Assembly (NCBI RefSeq): GCF_015207825.1
Contig: NZ_JADEWC010000005.1
Location: forward strand, 1-64,000
Direction: 5' to 3'
DNA length: 64,000 nucleotides
DNA from: Cyanobacterium stanieri LEGE 03274
Lineage (GTDB): Bacteria > Cyanobacteriota > Cyanobacteriia > Cyanobacteriales > Cyanobacteriaceae
This document shows, in pieces, positions 17,331-27,180 of the stretch. The translations under genes and the position numbers were made by a program. The notes beneath the pieces are model-generated. The model had not been told where the DNA came from, ran no database searches, and saw nothing but the letters and a program-made list of their open reading frames with translations. How positions within the stretch are numbered: the stretch's first letter is position 1; the number at the start of each line of letters is the position of its first letter.

Positions 17331-18197
17331 TTAGAGTTGATGCCCCGTTAATTTAACAAAGATGTCTTCTAAATTAGACGGACGAATCATGATTCCCGTT
17401 CTATCTTCAATATTATTAACATATTCGTTGGCTTTTTGGACGGTGGGAAAGAATTGGTAATCGATGCGTACTGCTCCGCAGATCCCTTCGGGATCACTCT
17501 TCTGAGTTACCATGATACCTTCTCCATATTTATGTTTAAATTCGTCCACCGTACCCAATTCGATTAACTGCCCCCCATCGATAATTCCTACCCTCTCGCA
17601 CAAAAATTCTACTTCCTCCATGTAGTGGGTGGTTAATAAAATTGTCATGCCCTGACGGTTCAAATCTTTGATAATTTCCCATAAACGACGACGGGTTTGA
17701 GGATCTAATCCCACCGTAGGTTCATCTAAAAATAAGACTTGGGGATTGTGTAAAAGCGCCCTAGCAATTTGTAAACGTCTTTTCATCCCCCCTGATAGGG
17801 TTTTTACTAAGTCTAAGCGGCGATCGCCCAATTCCACGTACTCTAACCAACGATCAATTAATTCTTTTCTTTGCTTATGGGGAATATGGTGCATCCTACC
17901 ATGAAACTCAAGATTTTCCCATACCGTTAATTCTCCATCCACGCTCGTTTGTTGCAATACTACCCCAATGTTACGCTTTACTTGTTCGGGGGAATTGATT
18001 ACATCATATCCAGCTACCTCTATTTTACCCCGACTAGGACGAGCAAGGGTAATTAACATCTTGATGGTGGTGGATTTTCCCGCTCCATTAGGCCCTAATA
18101 ACCCAAAGATTTCCCCTGATTTAATCTCAAAGGATAAGTCATTAACCACGGGAACTTTATTATATATTTTTGTTACTTTATCTAATCTTACAGCCAC
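17331..18197 (-). CDS. ABC transporter ATP-binding protein (ABC-2/drug-efflux type)
   Basis: 288 residues with Walker A GLLGPNGAGKSTTIKML, Q-loop VVLQQTSVD, signature TLSGGMKRRLQIARALLH, Walker B QVLFLDEPTVGLD and switch His TTHYMEEVE. The ~50-residue C-terminal extension is like that of NodI/DrrA/CcmA-type exporters. These energise ABC-2 permeases exporting lipids, polysaccharides or drugs. The permease is not next to it here, so the substrate is unknown. Confidence 0.92.
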   Translation of the reverse strand: MAVRLDKVTKIYNKVPVVNDLSFEIKSGEIFGLLGPNGAGKSTTIKMLITLARPSRGKIEVAGYDVINSPEQVKRNIGVVLQQTSVDGELTVWENLEFHGRMHHIPHKQRKELIDRWLEYVELGDRRLDLVKTLSGGMKRRLQIARALLHNPQVLFLDEPTVGLDPQTRRRLWEIIKDLNRQGMTILLTTHYMEEVEFLCERVGIIDGGQLIELGTVDEFKHKYGEGIMVTQKSDPEGICGAVRIDYQFFPTVQKANEYVNNIEDRTGIMIRPSNLEDIFVKLTGHQL

Positions 18198-18407
18198 GAT
18201 GTTTTTGCAATGGTTGTTAATGAAACTATTTAACTATCTTAATTCACTGAGGGGCATTGCACGGGTTATGGTATGAAATATAGTTGAATTACACTAAAAA
18301 CTAAGACTACTAAATATTATAACCGTTCCCTTCCTCAACGAGAAATTAGACCTAAAATCAGCAACGGCCACTAGGGTTTTATGGCATAGGGACATGGGGG
18401 ATAATCT

Positions 18408-21137
18408 TTATGGAGGAAACTTTTCAGTAATAAAGTTAATGGCTTGGGATTTGTTGGTAATTTTTTGATCTAAAAATAAGTCTTGAACGGTATGTAAAAT
18501 TATTTGATATTGCGGACTAGGTTTATAACCTAATGCTCTTAAATCATTACCATTAATAGGAGAATTTATTTTGCTCCAATGTAATAAATATTGCCATATA
18601 TTAGCCCTAATTATTTTATTACTTTTTACGGCAATTAAAATTAAATCTAATGGTTTATAATCTTCAAAAAATCTCACCTTTTGACTTAGTTTTATAGTTT
18701 GATTAAAATCATTTTCAATCTTTTCTTGATCTTTTTCTAACTTAGTTAACCGTTGAATACTATCTTTTGGTAATTGTAAATTTTCAGCTACCCTAATTCT
18801 ATTTTCTAAGGTAAGACTGGTTAAAATTATTTCTAAACGTAATAACCAAGAAGGAGTTTTATGATTTTCCTGTTCGAGATTATAATACCTTAACCAACGA
18901 TCTAAATAACGAATTTGCCACCATATTTGAGGGCTAATTTCACATTGAGGATGAATGCAACCGAGCGCCCCTAATTGTTGTAAAAGTTTCAGAGCTTTTT
19001 TCCAATAATTTGCCTGTAAAATATAACTTAATTCGGCTTTAAGACGAGTGGTTAGGGCTGGGATAGATGCTTTTTCTAGGGAAACCTTTTCAAAAATACC
19101 GCTACCGATGGCATATTTGATGTATTCCATGGTTTGGGCTTCAATGTCAAAATTTAGTCGCACCGCAAAGCGCACCCCCCGAAATATTCTGGTAGGATCT
19201 TCAATGAAACTATTAGGGTGTAAAACTCGGATAAGGTGCGATCGCACATCACGCACCCCCCCAAAAAAGTCCAGTAACTCCCCCGGATTAGGGTTAGTCA
19301 AACGCACCGCCAGAGCATTAATAGAAAAATCCCGACGGTATAAATCTTGACGAATCGAACTCGCTTCCACCTCAGGATTAGCCGCAGGATAAGGATAAAA
19401 CTCCGTGCGCGCGGTGGCAATATCCACCCATAAAGAATCTAAACTATCATCATTGTGCCAAGTTAAAGCGGCGGTTTGAAAATCTCCATGGATACTCAAA
19501 CGGGCTTGAGGATAACTTTCCTGTAGGGCTTGGGCAAGGGCAACCCCCGCTTCGGTGGTAGTGTTGCGATGAAAACCATCCACCACCAAATCAATATCCT
19601 CTAACTTGAGGGTGTCATTATTCCCCGTCAACAGTAAATCCCTAACCCCTCCCCCCACGAGGTAAAGATGCCATCCCCTATTTTCGGCATATCGGGCAGC
19701 CTGTTGTAATAATTCCCAGATGGGAGGATGTAACCTTTCTTGAAATGAAGGCAATAAACAAGAAATAATCGGCGATGTAGGGAGATGGGGTTGTTTACTA
19801 ATACGGGTTTGATGCAGTTGGCGTAAAATATCGGTGCGGGTGACAATACCCACTAAATCCCCCTCATCTAACACAGGCAATCTGCCAATGTCGTTGTTTA
19901 CCATCATGGCTTCTATGGTAGATAATCCCGTATCTGGGGTAATGGTATGTAAATTTTTACTCATGTAACCCTTGACGGGGGCATGGGCAAAACCATGATG
20001 TAAGGCTATGTCTATGTCACGGCGAGAAATTACCCCCACTAATTCCCCGTCTTGATCGACCACAAATAGCCCTGAGTGTCCATAACGTAGCAAGATACGT
20101 TGAGCTTTTTCGATGGTGGTTTGAGGGCGAATCGTCCGCACTGGGGAGGACATTAAGTCAAAGGCCGTAAGGGCGAGGGGGATTTGTCGATGGATTTCGG
20201 TTTTGATTTCTTCTAAAATTCCTTGGGGATGATCACAACGGATGGAAAAAGAAGCGGCGCTACTGTGGCCACCGCCTCCATATTTAGCGAAAATTTGACC
20301 TAAATTAACTGAATCTAGTTTAGAGCGTCCAATGACACCGAGTTTATTTTGTTTTCCTTTTTTTTGCTGATAAAAATGCCCGAAAATTAGTACATCTACT
20401 TCGATTAAATCCCCGATTCTACCCACCAAACTAGATAATCCTGGGATAAAATCAGGGGTTTTTAGAAGGGTAAAGGCGATCGCACTTTCGTTAATATATT
20501 CCGTTTCTACCTGATTTAAAACATCGGGTAATAAATCTTGTAATTGAGGAGATAAACTAGGTTCAGCATATTCAGATACCATGGCTAAATTAACCCCAAT
20601 ACCCATCAACCAAGCCAAGGCTAGGGCATCCCTATCGGTGGTTTGCTCAAAGGTTAATGAACCCGTATCCCCATGGATTCCTAAGGCCATCACCGTCGCT
20701 TCAATGCTATTGAGATTGACATTATGCTTTTGTAAAAGTTCACAAATAATTGTGCTTGTAGAACCTACTTTTTCGATATATTTATTAGTAGCCGTCAACG
20801 TGTGTTCATTTTCGGGGTGATGATCATAGATTGTTACAGACTCTACATTGGGCAACGACAACCACTGTACTCCATTCCCGATGCGATCGCCCCTTTGAGT
20901 ATCCACAATAAAAATATGACGAATTTTTTCAGGATGAATGGTACGCCGATCAATCAACGCCAACTCATCACGGTGAAAAGCTAAAAAATTCTTGACCGAA
21001 GGATGCGCCCCCCCCGTTAAGACAATTTTTGCCCGGGGATGAATCTTACTCAAACCCACCGCCGCCCCCAAAGTATCAAAATCCGCCGTTTGATGACACA
21101 AAATTAAATCCATACAACCCATGATAAATCTTTCCAC
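18408..21137 (-). CDS. DHH-CBS-poly(A) polymerase fusion: tRNA nucleotidyltransferase (A-adding or CCA-adding type)
   Basis: 909 residues in three parts. A DHH/DHHA1 phosphoesterase (about 10-315) has HQTADFDTLGAA, VDTQRG, YDHHPE and GGGGHSSAAS. Two CBS domains (about 318-435) carry MSSPVRTIRPQTTIEKAQ and MSKNLHTITPDTGLST. A class II nucleotidyltransferase head (about 480-900) has LYLVGGGVRDLLL, the catalytic DxD in EDIDLVVDG, RRDFSINALAVR and DPTRIFRGVRFAVRL. Synechocystis has separate CC- and A-adding enzymes, the A-adding one being a DHH/CBS-bearing long form, so A-adding activity is likely. The start is probably the Met at residue 9 (MDLILCHQTAD). Confidence 0.88.
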   Translation of the reverse strand: MERFIMGCMDLILCHQTADFDTLGAAVGLSKIHPRAKIVLTGGAHPSVKNFLAFHRDELALIDRRTIHPEKIRHIFIVDTQRGDRIGNGVQWLSLPNVESVTIYDHHPENEHTLTATNKYIEKVGSTSTIICELLQKHNVNLNSIEATVMALGIHGDTGSLTFEQTTDRDALALAWLMGIGVNLAMVSEYAEPSLSPQLQDLLPDVLNQVETEYINESAIAFTLLKTPDFIPGLSSLVGRIGDLIEVDVLIFGHFYQQKKGKQNKLGVIGRSKLDSVNLGQIFAKYGGGGHSSAASFSIRCDHPQGILEEIKTEIHRQIPLALTAFDLMSSPVRTIRPQTTIEKAQRILLRYGHSGLFVVDQDGELVGVISRRDIDIALHHGFAHAPVKGYMSKNLHTITPDTGLSTIEAMMVNNDIGRLPVLDEGDLVGIVTRTDILRQLHQTRISKQPHLPTSPIISCLLPSFQERLHPPIWELLQQAARYAENRGWHLYLVGGGVRDLLLTGNNDTLKLEDIDLVVDGFHRNTTTEAGVALAQALQESYPQARLSIHGDFQTAALTWHNDDSLDSLWVDIATARTEFYPYPAANPEVEASSIRQDLYRRDFSINALAVRLTNPNPGELLDFFGGVRDVRSHLIRVLHPNSFIEDPTRIFRGVRFAVRLNFDIEAQTMEYIKYAIGSGIFEKVSLEKASIPALTTRLKAELSYILQANYWKKALKLLQQLGALGCIHPQCEISPQIWWQIRYLDRWLRYYNLEQENHKTPSWLLRLEIILTSLTLENRIRVAENLQLPKDSIQRLTKLEKDQEKIENDFNQTIKLSQKVRFFEDYKPLDLILIAVKSNKIIRANIWQYLLHWSKINSPINGNDLRALGYKPSPQYQIILHTVQDLFLDQKITNKSQAINFITEKFPP

Positions 21138-21420
21138 ACCCCAAATATACCAATCTTGACCTAACTTTTATCTCTAAAAAGACAAGAAAACCCCTAAGGT
21201 GCGCTGTACAACTCCCGATAGTAAAAGAAAACAATCAAAATTAGCCATTCACCTCCATTCCCCATAAATCATCGTGAAAAGAAAAAAAATTTGCTATAAT
21301 CAATTGATTAAAATAAACTTTACATAGTCCTAAGTTTGCACATCTTAAGCCATAAAATTATGGTGTAATATGGGAATAGCTACTACTATTAACAGAAAAA
21401 ATATAAAGGAATAAAGATTT

Positions 21421-23052
21421 GTGTTATATCTGGCAGAAGTTAAAACCCAAACAAGAGGGTTTGTTGGTGGTTACAAAACAGAATTAAAATTATTAACCTC
21501 CCAAGCCGCCGATCAAACTTGGACGGCCATCACAGGAGAAGATATAATTACCACAGATGCAATTAACGAGCAAACTGGCAAAGGTACTCTCTACATCCTC
21601 AACTTAGATAATAACAAACAAATTCAAGGTCCCCCAGAATTAGCAGGTTCGCGCATAGTTAACTATTTGCGTCATTTTTCCCGCACCCTAGAAAAATCCA
21701 AATCCCAAGAAGAAGAAATCGAAGAATGGAAAGTTTCCCTACAAATTCAAGGGGAAGAAATCGCCAAAAGACAAGCAGAATTAGACGCCCAACAACAAAG
21801 ATTACAAGATCAAGAATCAAAACTTGCCCTCCTTGAAGAAGAAAAAAATAAATTAACTGCCGCCTGGGAACAACTTACCAACGAACAACAAAGACTTAAT
21901 AATAATAAAATAGATCAAGGGGAAATCCGTGAAAAATTAGAATCTATTTCAGGTGCAATAAAAAATAACATCACTCCCCCAGAAATGTTCACCCAACCCA
22001 TAGAAGAAATACTCTCAGGGGTAAACAATCAACAAGCAAAATTAGACGAATATTGGCAAGAATTAGAACATAACAAGAGTAGTTTAGAACAACAAAAAAA
22101 CGAACTAAACCATCAAAAAGAAAACTTAAAACAAAGACAAGAAGAATTATTAATCGCCAGAGAAGAATTAGCAAAAACTAAATTAACTCTTCAAAATATT
22201 AATAATCAACTACAGGAAAAAGAAAGCCTTTTACATCAATTTAACCTCACCAAAGAAGGAATAAAACGACTTCAAGAAGAAATCTATCTTTTAGGGGAAG
22301 ATGGGGAAGAACAACAAGTTGATATTCAAGCCTTAGAAACCATGCCCTTAGGAGACTTAGAAGCCAAGGTAAATGAAGTAAAAGAAGAAACTGCCAAGGT
22401 AGTCAACTTCGTTAATATGCAGGAGGAAGAATTAACTTTACAAAGTGACGAGGTAAAAGAAATTCAAAATAAAATTACTAAGGCCAGTGAGGTAGATAAA
22501 TTAGCCCTTGAAACGGAATTAGCTGATGCCCAAGAAGCTATGAAATTGTTAAATGAAACCTTAGTAGGGCAAAGACGAAACCTCAAAAAACAACAGAAAG
22601 TTTTAAACGAATATTTAAAGGTATTTAGTCGCCGTAAGGGAATCATTGATTTAGACTTTGCTGAGACTATTAATATTAAACCTCTCCTTACAGAAGTTGA
22701 TGCTCAAAAACTAGATATTGAGCAAAAAATCGAGCATTTTAACAACGAATTAAATCAACTAAAACAAACCCAAAAAACACAAGAAGAAAACCTAAACAAC
22801 CAAGAGCAAAAATATCAACAAGCAGAAAATCAACTACATTCAGATCAGGAAAATGTAGAACATTTATGTCGTCATACCGTAGAAATTCAAGCCAAAATTA
22901 ATTTATTAGAAGAAGCATTACATCCCATCCAAGAGCAGTTAAATGATATTAGAAATAATGCACAAAAACTCCAAGGAGATGTAGGACAAATTCATAGTAA
23001 GGTGGAGGCTCAAAATAATGCTATGAATGAACTACAATCTATGTTAAATTAG
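21421..23052 (+). CDS. hmpF: HmpF-like coiled-coil protein (type IV pilus motility/taxis)
   Basis: 543 residues. The conserved ~90-residue head (LYLAEVKTQTRGFVGGYKTELKLL, then WTAITGEDI and PELAGSRIVNYLRHFSR) matches cyanobacterial HmpF, required for pilus-driven motility and phototaxis. The rest is almost continuous Glu/Gln/Lys-rich coiled coil. The start is GTG at 21421, 9 bases after an AAGGAAT ribosome-binding sequence, and the alignment of the head requires it. No other hmp or pil genes are near. Confidence 0.88.
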   Translation: MLYLAEVKTQTRGFVGGYKTELKLLTSQAADQTWTAITGEDIITTDAINEQTGKGTLYILNLDNNKQIQGPPELAGSRIVNYLRHFSRTLEKSKSQEEEIEEWKVSLQIQGEEIAKRQAELDAQQQRLQDQESKLALLEEEKNKLTAAWEQLTNEQQRLNNNKIDQGEIREKLESISGAIKNNITPPEMFTQPIEEILSGVNNQQAKLDEYWQELEHNKSSLEQQKNELNHQKENLKQRQEELLIAREELAKTKLTLQNINNQLQEKESLLHQFNLTKEGIKRLQEEIYLLGEDGEEQQVDIQALETMPLGDLEAKVNEVKEETAKVVNFVNMQEEELTLQSDEVKEIQNKITKASEVDKLALETELADAQEAMKLLNETLVGQRRNLKKQQKVLNEYLKVFSRRKGIIDLDFAETINIKPLLTEVDAQKLDIEQKIEHFNNELNQLKQTQKTQEENLNNQEQKYQQAENQLHSDQENVEHLCRHTVEIQAKINLLEEALHPIQEQLNDIRNNAQKLQGDVGQIHSKVEAQNNAMNELQSMLN

Positions 23053-23125
23053 TCACATGATTGATTATGATAATAGTATTTTAAGTATTAAATGATTATC
23101 TTTAAATTATATAATTTATGAGTCT

Positions 23126-23229
23126 CACCGTGTAATGAATTACACGGCTAACGGTAATTCTTTCAATAAATTGAACTAAAATATTTATATTGCTAATTTG
23201 TAAGTGATCAAGCGGACTTGATATTAGTG
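23126..23229 (-). repeat. Dispersed hairpin repeat R1 (inverted copy 3)
   Basis: CCGTGTAATGAATTACACGG is a perfect 20-base palindrome. It is followed by CTAACGGTAATTC and TTCAATAAATTGAAC, i.e. family R1 reversed, and a tail AAGCGGACTTGATATTAG like the copy at 55.4 kb. Confidence 0.7.
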
Positions 23230-23339
23230 GTTAATCTTCAACAAATTATATTAAAACTACCTCTTATCTTTTCATAAATATTTAAATAAACCTAGCATAG
23301 TTGATTTTTTTTTATAATATCCATCTTCTAAAATTTCCC

Positions 23340-24086
23340 ATGAAAATAAGTTGTTTCCCTACCCATAAATCTTGGTTTTATTTGATGTTAATTTTGCTAT
23401 CCTCCATGGGAATTAATAACATAGCCCTAGCCCAAAACAATGAGCTAGAAAATAGACAACAACAATTTAATATTCCTCCAGAGTTAATGGAAAATAGCCC
23501 CGTATGGAAAAAATGGGTGGAAGAAACTCCGAATTTGTTAGAGGAAATCAAAACTAAACCGAGTTTTCCCACTAGGGTAAGGGTGGGCTACAGTGAGTTT
23601 CCTTCTAATAATAGTATTGGGGGAATTTCTTTGGGTATAGAAGATGTGTTTATCGGTGAGACTCCTTTAACTTTTAGTGCTAGATATGCTACTTCTTTTG
23701 ATGGGGAAGATAGTCAGGGAAATTCTTTGGAGCGTCGCTCTGTTAGTGCTAATTTAAATTATTATGTATTGCCATTGGGGGGATATTTTAACATTGCCCC
23801 TGTGGTGGGTTATCGCTCTATTACGACGGATGGTTATAGCACTGATGGGCTAAATTTAGGGGTGAGGTTAGCTTTACCTTTGTCGCCTCAGGGGGCGGCA
23901 GATGTGTTTATTTCTCAAAATTTTGTGGGTTTGGGTAGTAGTGATGAGGTGGGGATTACGGAAATTAGTGCGGGGTATGCTATTAATAAAAGTCTGCGTT
24001 TATCAACTCAAATTGAATGGCAAAATTCGATACAACAGTCTGATTCTCAGGTAAGTATTGGCTTTGAGTGGATGTTTAGGAGATAG
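23340..24086 (+). CDS. Exported beta-barrel-like protein of unknown function
   Basis: About 248 residues from the ATG at 23340. An in-frame TTG at 23301 would add 13 residues ahead of the signal peptide, which is less likely. The N-terminus is a signal peptide (KSWFYLMLILLSSMGINNIA-LAQ). After ~50 residues the protein shows repeated alternating hydrophobic strands (VRVGYSEFPS, ISLGIEDVFIG, LTFSARYATSF, VSANLNYYVLP, YFNIAPVVGYRS, LNLGVRLALPL) and ends in FEWMFRR, as in outer-membrane barrels. I do not recognise the family. Probably outer membrane or periplasmic. Confidence 0.75.
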   Translation: MKISCFPTHKSWFYLMLILLSSMGINNIALAQNNELENRQQQFNIPPELMENSPVWKKWVEETPNLLEEIKTKPSFPTRVRVGYSEFPSNNSIGGISLGIEDVFIGETPLTFSARYATSFDGEDSQGNSLERRSVSANLNYYVLPLGGYFNIAPVVGYRSITTDGYSTDGLNLGVRLALPLSPQGAADVFISQNFVGLGSSDEVGITEISAGYAINKSLRLSTQIEWQNSIQQSDSQVSIGFEWMFRR

Positions 24087-24093
24087 AAAATAT

Positions 24094-24145
24094 GGCGTTG
24101 GTGAATTAAGGTATGATTTTTAGTTTAGTTTGGCAATAGTAATAA
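24094..24145 (+). mobile_element. Truncated end of MITE family M2
   Basis: GGCGTTGGTGAATTAAGGTA with the following ~26 bases repeats almost exactly, in reverse, at 60155-60200, which is one end of a complete M2 element. The remainder of the element is missing: at 24146 another element (M1) begins. Confidence 0.6.
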
Positions 24146-24337
24146 TAACCTCAATTCGGGATAACGAGTTATGAGTGGCACAAGTTTTGGAGTCTAGGTT
24201 TGAGTTGGGATATTGTTTAATTACAGTATGAAATATATTTTTGATTACCAAAGTTATTGATTCTGACCAATATCACTACTGTTGCCTGTTCCCCATTCCC
24301 CACCTTTACCAGAAAATGTTATCCTGAACTGAGGTTA
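24146..24337. mobile_element. MITE-like element M1 (copy 1), its end forming the recN stop codon
   Basis: The left end TAACCTCAATTCGGGATAAC (24146-24165) is an imperfect inverted repeat of the right end GTTATCCTGAACTGAGGTTA (24318-24337). The ~190-bp interior has no coding capacity and includes CCCATTCC heptamers. The last three bases (24335-24337) are the recN stop codon. Related elements are at 36238, 40723 and 42776. Confidence 0.6.
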
Positions 24338-26077
24338 AGTATAGTGATTTTTTTCTCGACTGGCTTTTTGTAGTAGTGAATCGGCAAAGGCGAGGGCTTC
24401 GGTGGCTGAATGTCCCCCTGTAAGTTCGGCTAATTCGTCACGACGGGCATTTTGCTCTTTGAGGAGGGTTATTTTAACGATGGTGCGAATATCTTTGCCG
24501 TTGGTGGTGGAAGTTTCGGTAAGGTGTTTTGAGACTCGAAAGTGGTTATCTGCCATGGCGGCTACGAGGGGTTGATGGGTGACGCATAATACTTGGTGTT
24601 GAAGGCTTAGTTTATGTAGTTTATGGGCGATCGCCTGTGCTACTTTTCCTGATACCCCTGCATCAATTTCATCAAAAATAAGGGTTTTAGGATCAACTTG
24701 AGTGTCTGTAAAACAAGATTTGAGAGCTAAAAGAAATCGACTCATTTCCCCCCCTGATGCTGTCATGGCTAGGGGTTGTAAGTCTTCTCCGGGGTTAGGG
24801 CTAAAGTAATATTCTACTTGATCGCAACCTGTGATGGTGGGATTGGTGGAGGTTAGGCGACACTGAAATAATACTTTTTCCATACCGAGGGGTTTTAATT
24901 CCGAGGTGAGTTGTTTTTCTAGTTTGGAGGCGGCTTTAGTGCGTAGGGTGGTTAATTTTGCACATAAATCGAGGGTTTTAGTTTTGATTTGTTCATATTC
25001 TGCCTCTAATTCTTCGATGGAGCGTTCATTTTTTTCTAGTTGTTGTAATTCCTGTTTTAATCCTCGGTGATATTTAATCACTTCTGCTAAATTTGAGCCA
25101 TATTTACGACAAATTCGCTTAAGGGTTCTGATTCTTTCTTCTACCTCTTCTAATCTGTCGGGATCTCCTTCTAGCCCTGAACCATAACTATGGATTTGGT
25201 GTCCTGCTTCAACAATTTGATTGAGCGCCCCTTGCACCATTTCCAAAATACTGGTTAATTCTTTGTCGTAGTTAACCATTTCCATTAATACCCCTTCGGC
25301 TTTGCCTAAAATATCTGCGGTGGCACTTTCTTCGGTTTCGCTTTGATACAAGAGGTTATAGGCTTGGTAGCTTAATTGTTGTAATTCTACCACGTGGGTA
25401 AGCCGATCGCACTCTATTTCTAGTTGCTCTAATTCGTCGGCATCCCGTAAATGGATACTATTTAATTCCTTAATTTGATGTTTTAATAAGTCTAACCTTT
25501 GCAGTCGTTGTTGTTCTGATTGACGACGCGCCACGAGGGCATTATGGGCGTTATCCATCTCGAGAAATGCTTCTGTGACCAATTTTCGGTGATTTAAGAG
25601 GGTTTTACCCCCATAGGCATCTAATAAATCCCGTTGGGTTGCCATGGCGAATAATTCCCCCGTTTCTCCCTGTACGGTAATTTCTAAGAGGCGATCGCGC
25701 AGTGCCATAATAACTTGTTTATTGACTATCACCCCATTAACTCGACTACGGGAGCGAAAATTACCTTTCTTAAACGTCAAATCCCGACTACAAATGACTG
25801 TGCCATCATGAAAAGAATCTAATTCTTGCTCCTCTAACCATGTTTCTAAATTAGGATTACTATGAAACGTAGCCTCTACCACCGCCTTAGTTTCCCCATG
25901 ACGAATCATGCGATTATTCGCCTTTCCTCCCAATACCACATCAATGGCATCCAAAATAATTGATTTTCCTGCACCTGTTTCCCCCGTTAAAACATTTAAT
26001 CCTCGTCCTAACTCCAAATCTAAATGATCAACTAAGGCAAAATTATCAATACGAATGGAAATTAACATTAAATTCAA
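24335..26077 (-). CDS. recN: DNA repair protein RecN
   Basis: RecN is an SMC-like ATPase acting early in double-strand break repair by recombination. 580 residues: Walker A LNVLTGETGAGKSIILDAID near the N-terminus with RIDNFALVDHLDLELGRGLN before it, a long central coiled coil, then the ABC signature MTASGGEMSRFLLALKSCF and Walker B TLIFDEIDAGVSG followed by VLCVTHQPLVAAMADNHFRV. The in-frame Met at residue 4 is an alternative start. The stop codon TAA is formed by the terminal inverted repeat of element M1. Confidence 0.96.
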   Translation of the reverse strand: MNLMLISIRIDNFALVDHLDLELGRGLNVLTGETGAGKSIILDAIDVVLGGKANNRMIRHGETKAVVEATFHSNPNLETWLEEQELDSFHDGTVICSRDLTFKKGNFRSRSRVNGVIVNKQVIMALRDRLLEITVQGETGELFAMATQRDLLDAYGGKTLLNHRKLVTEAFLEMDNAHNALVARRQSEQQRLQRLDLLKHQIKELNSIHLRDADELEQLEIECDRLTHVVELQQLSYQAYNLLYQSETEESATADILGKAEGVLMEMVNYDKELTSILEMVQGALNQIVEAGHQIHSYGSGLEGDPDRLEEVEERIRTLKRICRKYGSNLAEVIKYHRGLKQELQQLEKNERSIEELEAEYEQIKTKTLDLCAKLTTLRTKAASKLEKQLTSELKPLGMEKVLFQCRLTSTNPTITGCDQVEYYFSPNPGEDLQPLAMTASGGEMSRFLLALKSCFTDTQVDPKTLIFDEIDAGVSGKVAQAIAHKLHKLSLQHQVLCVTHQPLVAAMADNHFRVSKHLTETSTTNGKDIRTIVKITLLKEQNARRDELAELTGGHSATEALAFADSLLQKASREKNHYT

Positions 26078-26202
26078 TTTACTCTGGTATATCTATTTTA
26101 AGGGCGATCGGTTGTTTCAATACTTCCACAAATAAAGTTGACCATAAAACATGATGCTATACTCTAAAACAAGCAAACTCATTTTTAGATTTTAATATTC
26201 AT

Positions 26203-26949
26203 TTGTCTAATCAAAATTCAGATTCACCCCTAGATATTGATGAGCAAAATTGGGTAGATGACATCGACGAATCTACCGACAAGGCTTTCACCTATTCTCC
26301 TTATCAACCGCCCCAAAAAGGCTATAACGTTAATCCCAAAACCATAGCCTTAGTGGAAACTGCTTTTTTAGCTAGTACCGCTAGTCTAATCTGGCTCATT
26401 GATTATTATTTTCGCTTAGGCCCATTTTTAAAAATGTTATACCCTTTACCCATTGCCCTAGTTTACATGAGACGGGGGCGACGGGCATCTATTATGACAA
26501 CTATCGTTTCGGGTTTGTTATTGAGTATTTTAATGGGGCCTCCCCGCAGTATTGTTTATATTATTCCCTATGGTTTAATGGGTATTCAATTGGGGGGAAT
26601 GTGGCGCAATAACTCCCATTGGCATTTATCGTTATTAATGGGCTCAATTATTGGTAGTTTTGGTTTTTTCTTCCGTTTTTGGCTTTTTTCGATTCTTTTA
26701 GGGGAAGATTTATGGATTTATGTTATCAATCAGATTACAGGGTTGGCGGACTGGATTTTCTTACGATTGGGTATATTATCTCAACCTAGCACTTTAGTTA
26801 TTCAATTATTAATTTTAGCGGTGGTTTTTGTTAATAATTTAATTTATTGTTTTACGGTGCATTTAGTAGCTTTATTAATGTTGGATAGACTAAAAAATCC
26901 CATTCCTCGACCTCCTGAATGGATTAAAATTATCCTAGATTATGAGTAA
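26203..26949 (+). CDS. DUF2232 family membrane protein
   Basis: 248 residues. An acidic cytosolic N-terminus (about 1-45) is followed by about six membrane segments: ETAFLASTASLIWLIDYYF, MLYPLPIALVYMRRGRRAS, VSGLLLSILMGPPRSIVYII, LLMGSIIGSFGFFFRFWLFS and LVIQLLILAVVFVNNLIYCF are the clear ones. The PLPIALVYMRRGRRAS loop and MGPPRSIVYIIPYGLMG are what I recall of the cyanobacterial DUF2232 (YybS-like) family, whose role is unknown. The start is TTG at 26203; no ATG lies before residue ~60. Confidence 0.8.
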   Translation: MSNQNSDSPLDIDEQNWVDDIDESTDKAFTYSPYQPPQKGYNVNPKTIALVETAFLASTASLIWLIDYYFRLGPFLKMLYPLPIALVYMRRGRRASIMTTIVSGLLLSILMGPPRSIVYIIPYGLMGIQLGGMWRNNSHWHLSLLMGSIIGSFGFFFRFWLFSILLGEDLWIYVINQITGLADWIFLRLGILSQPSTLVIQLLILAVVFVNNLIYCFTVHLVALLMLDRLKNPIPRPPEWIKIILDYE

Positions 26950-26977
26950 TATTTTCCTAATCCAGCGCATCTTAATT

Positions 26978-27156
26978 ACTGATGTTACGCAAAAAAAGAT
27001 AATTAGTTCTTGGTTTGAAGTGTTAGGTATCAGGTTCAAAAATTTAGAACAACTATACATTAATTAATGGTCTTATTTTCACTTCCTCAATAACCTCATA
27101 AAAACTTTTCATATTTTTAACCTGCTACTTGCAAAAAAAAATTACGTAACATCAGT
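26978..27156. mobile_element. MITE-like element M3
   Basis: The ends are ACTGATGTTACG (26978-26989) and its exact reverse complement CGTAACATCAGT (27145-27156), with further partial pairing of the A-rich inner flanks. The sequence TAATT stands directly outside both ends (26973-26977 and 27157-27161) and may be a 5-bp target duplication. The 179-bp interior has no open frame. Confidence 0.6.
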
Positions 27157-27180
27157 TAATTATGATAGTCTCAATTAAAA

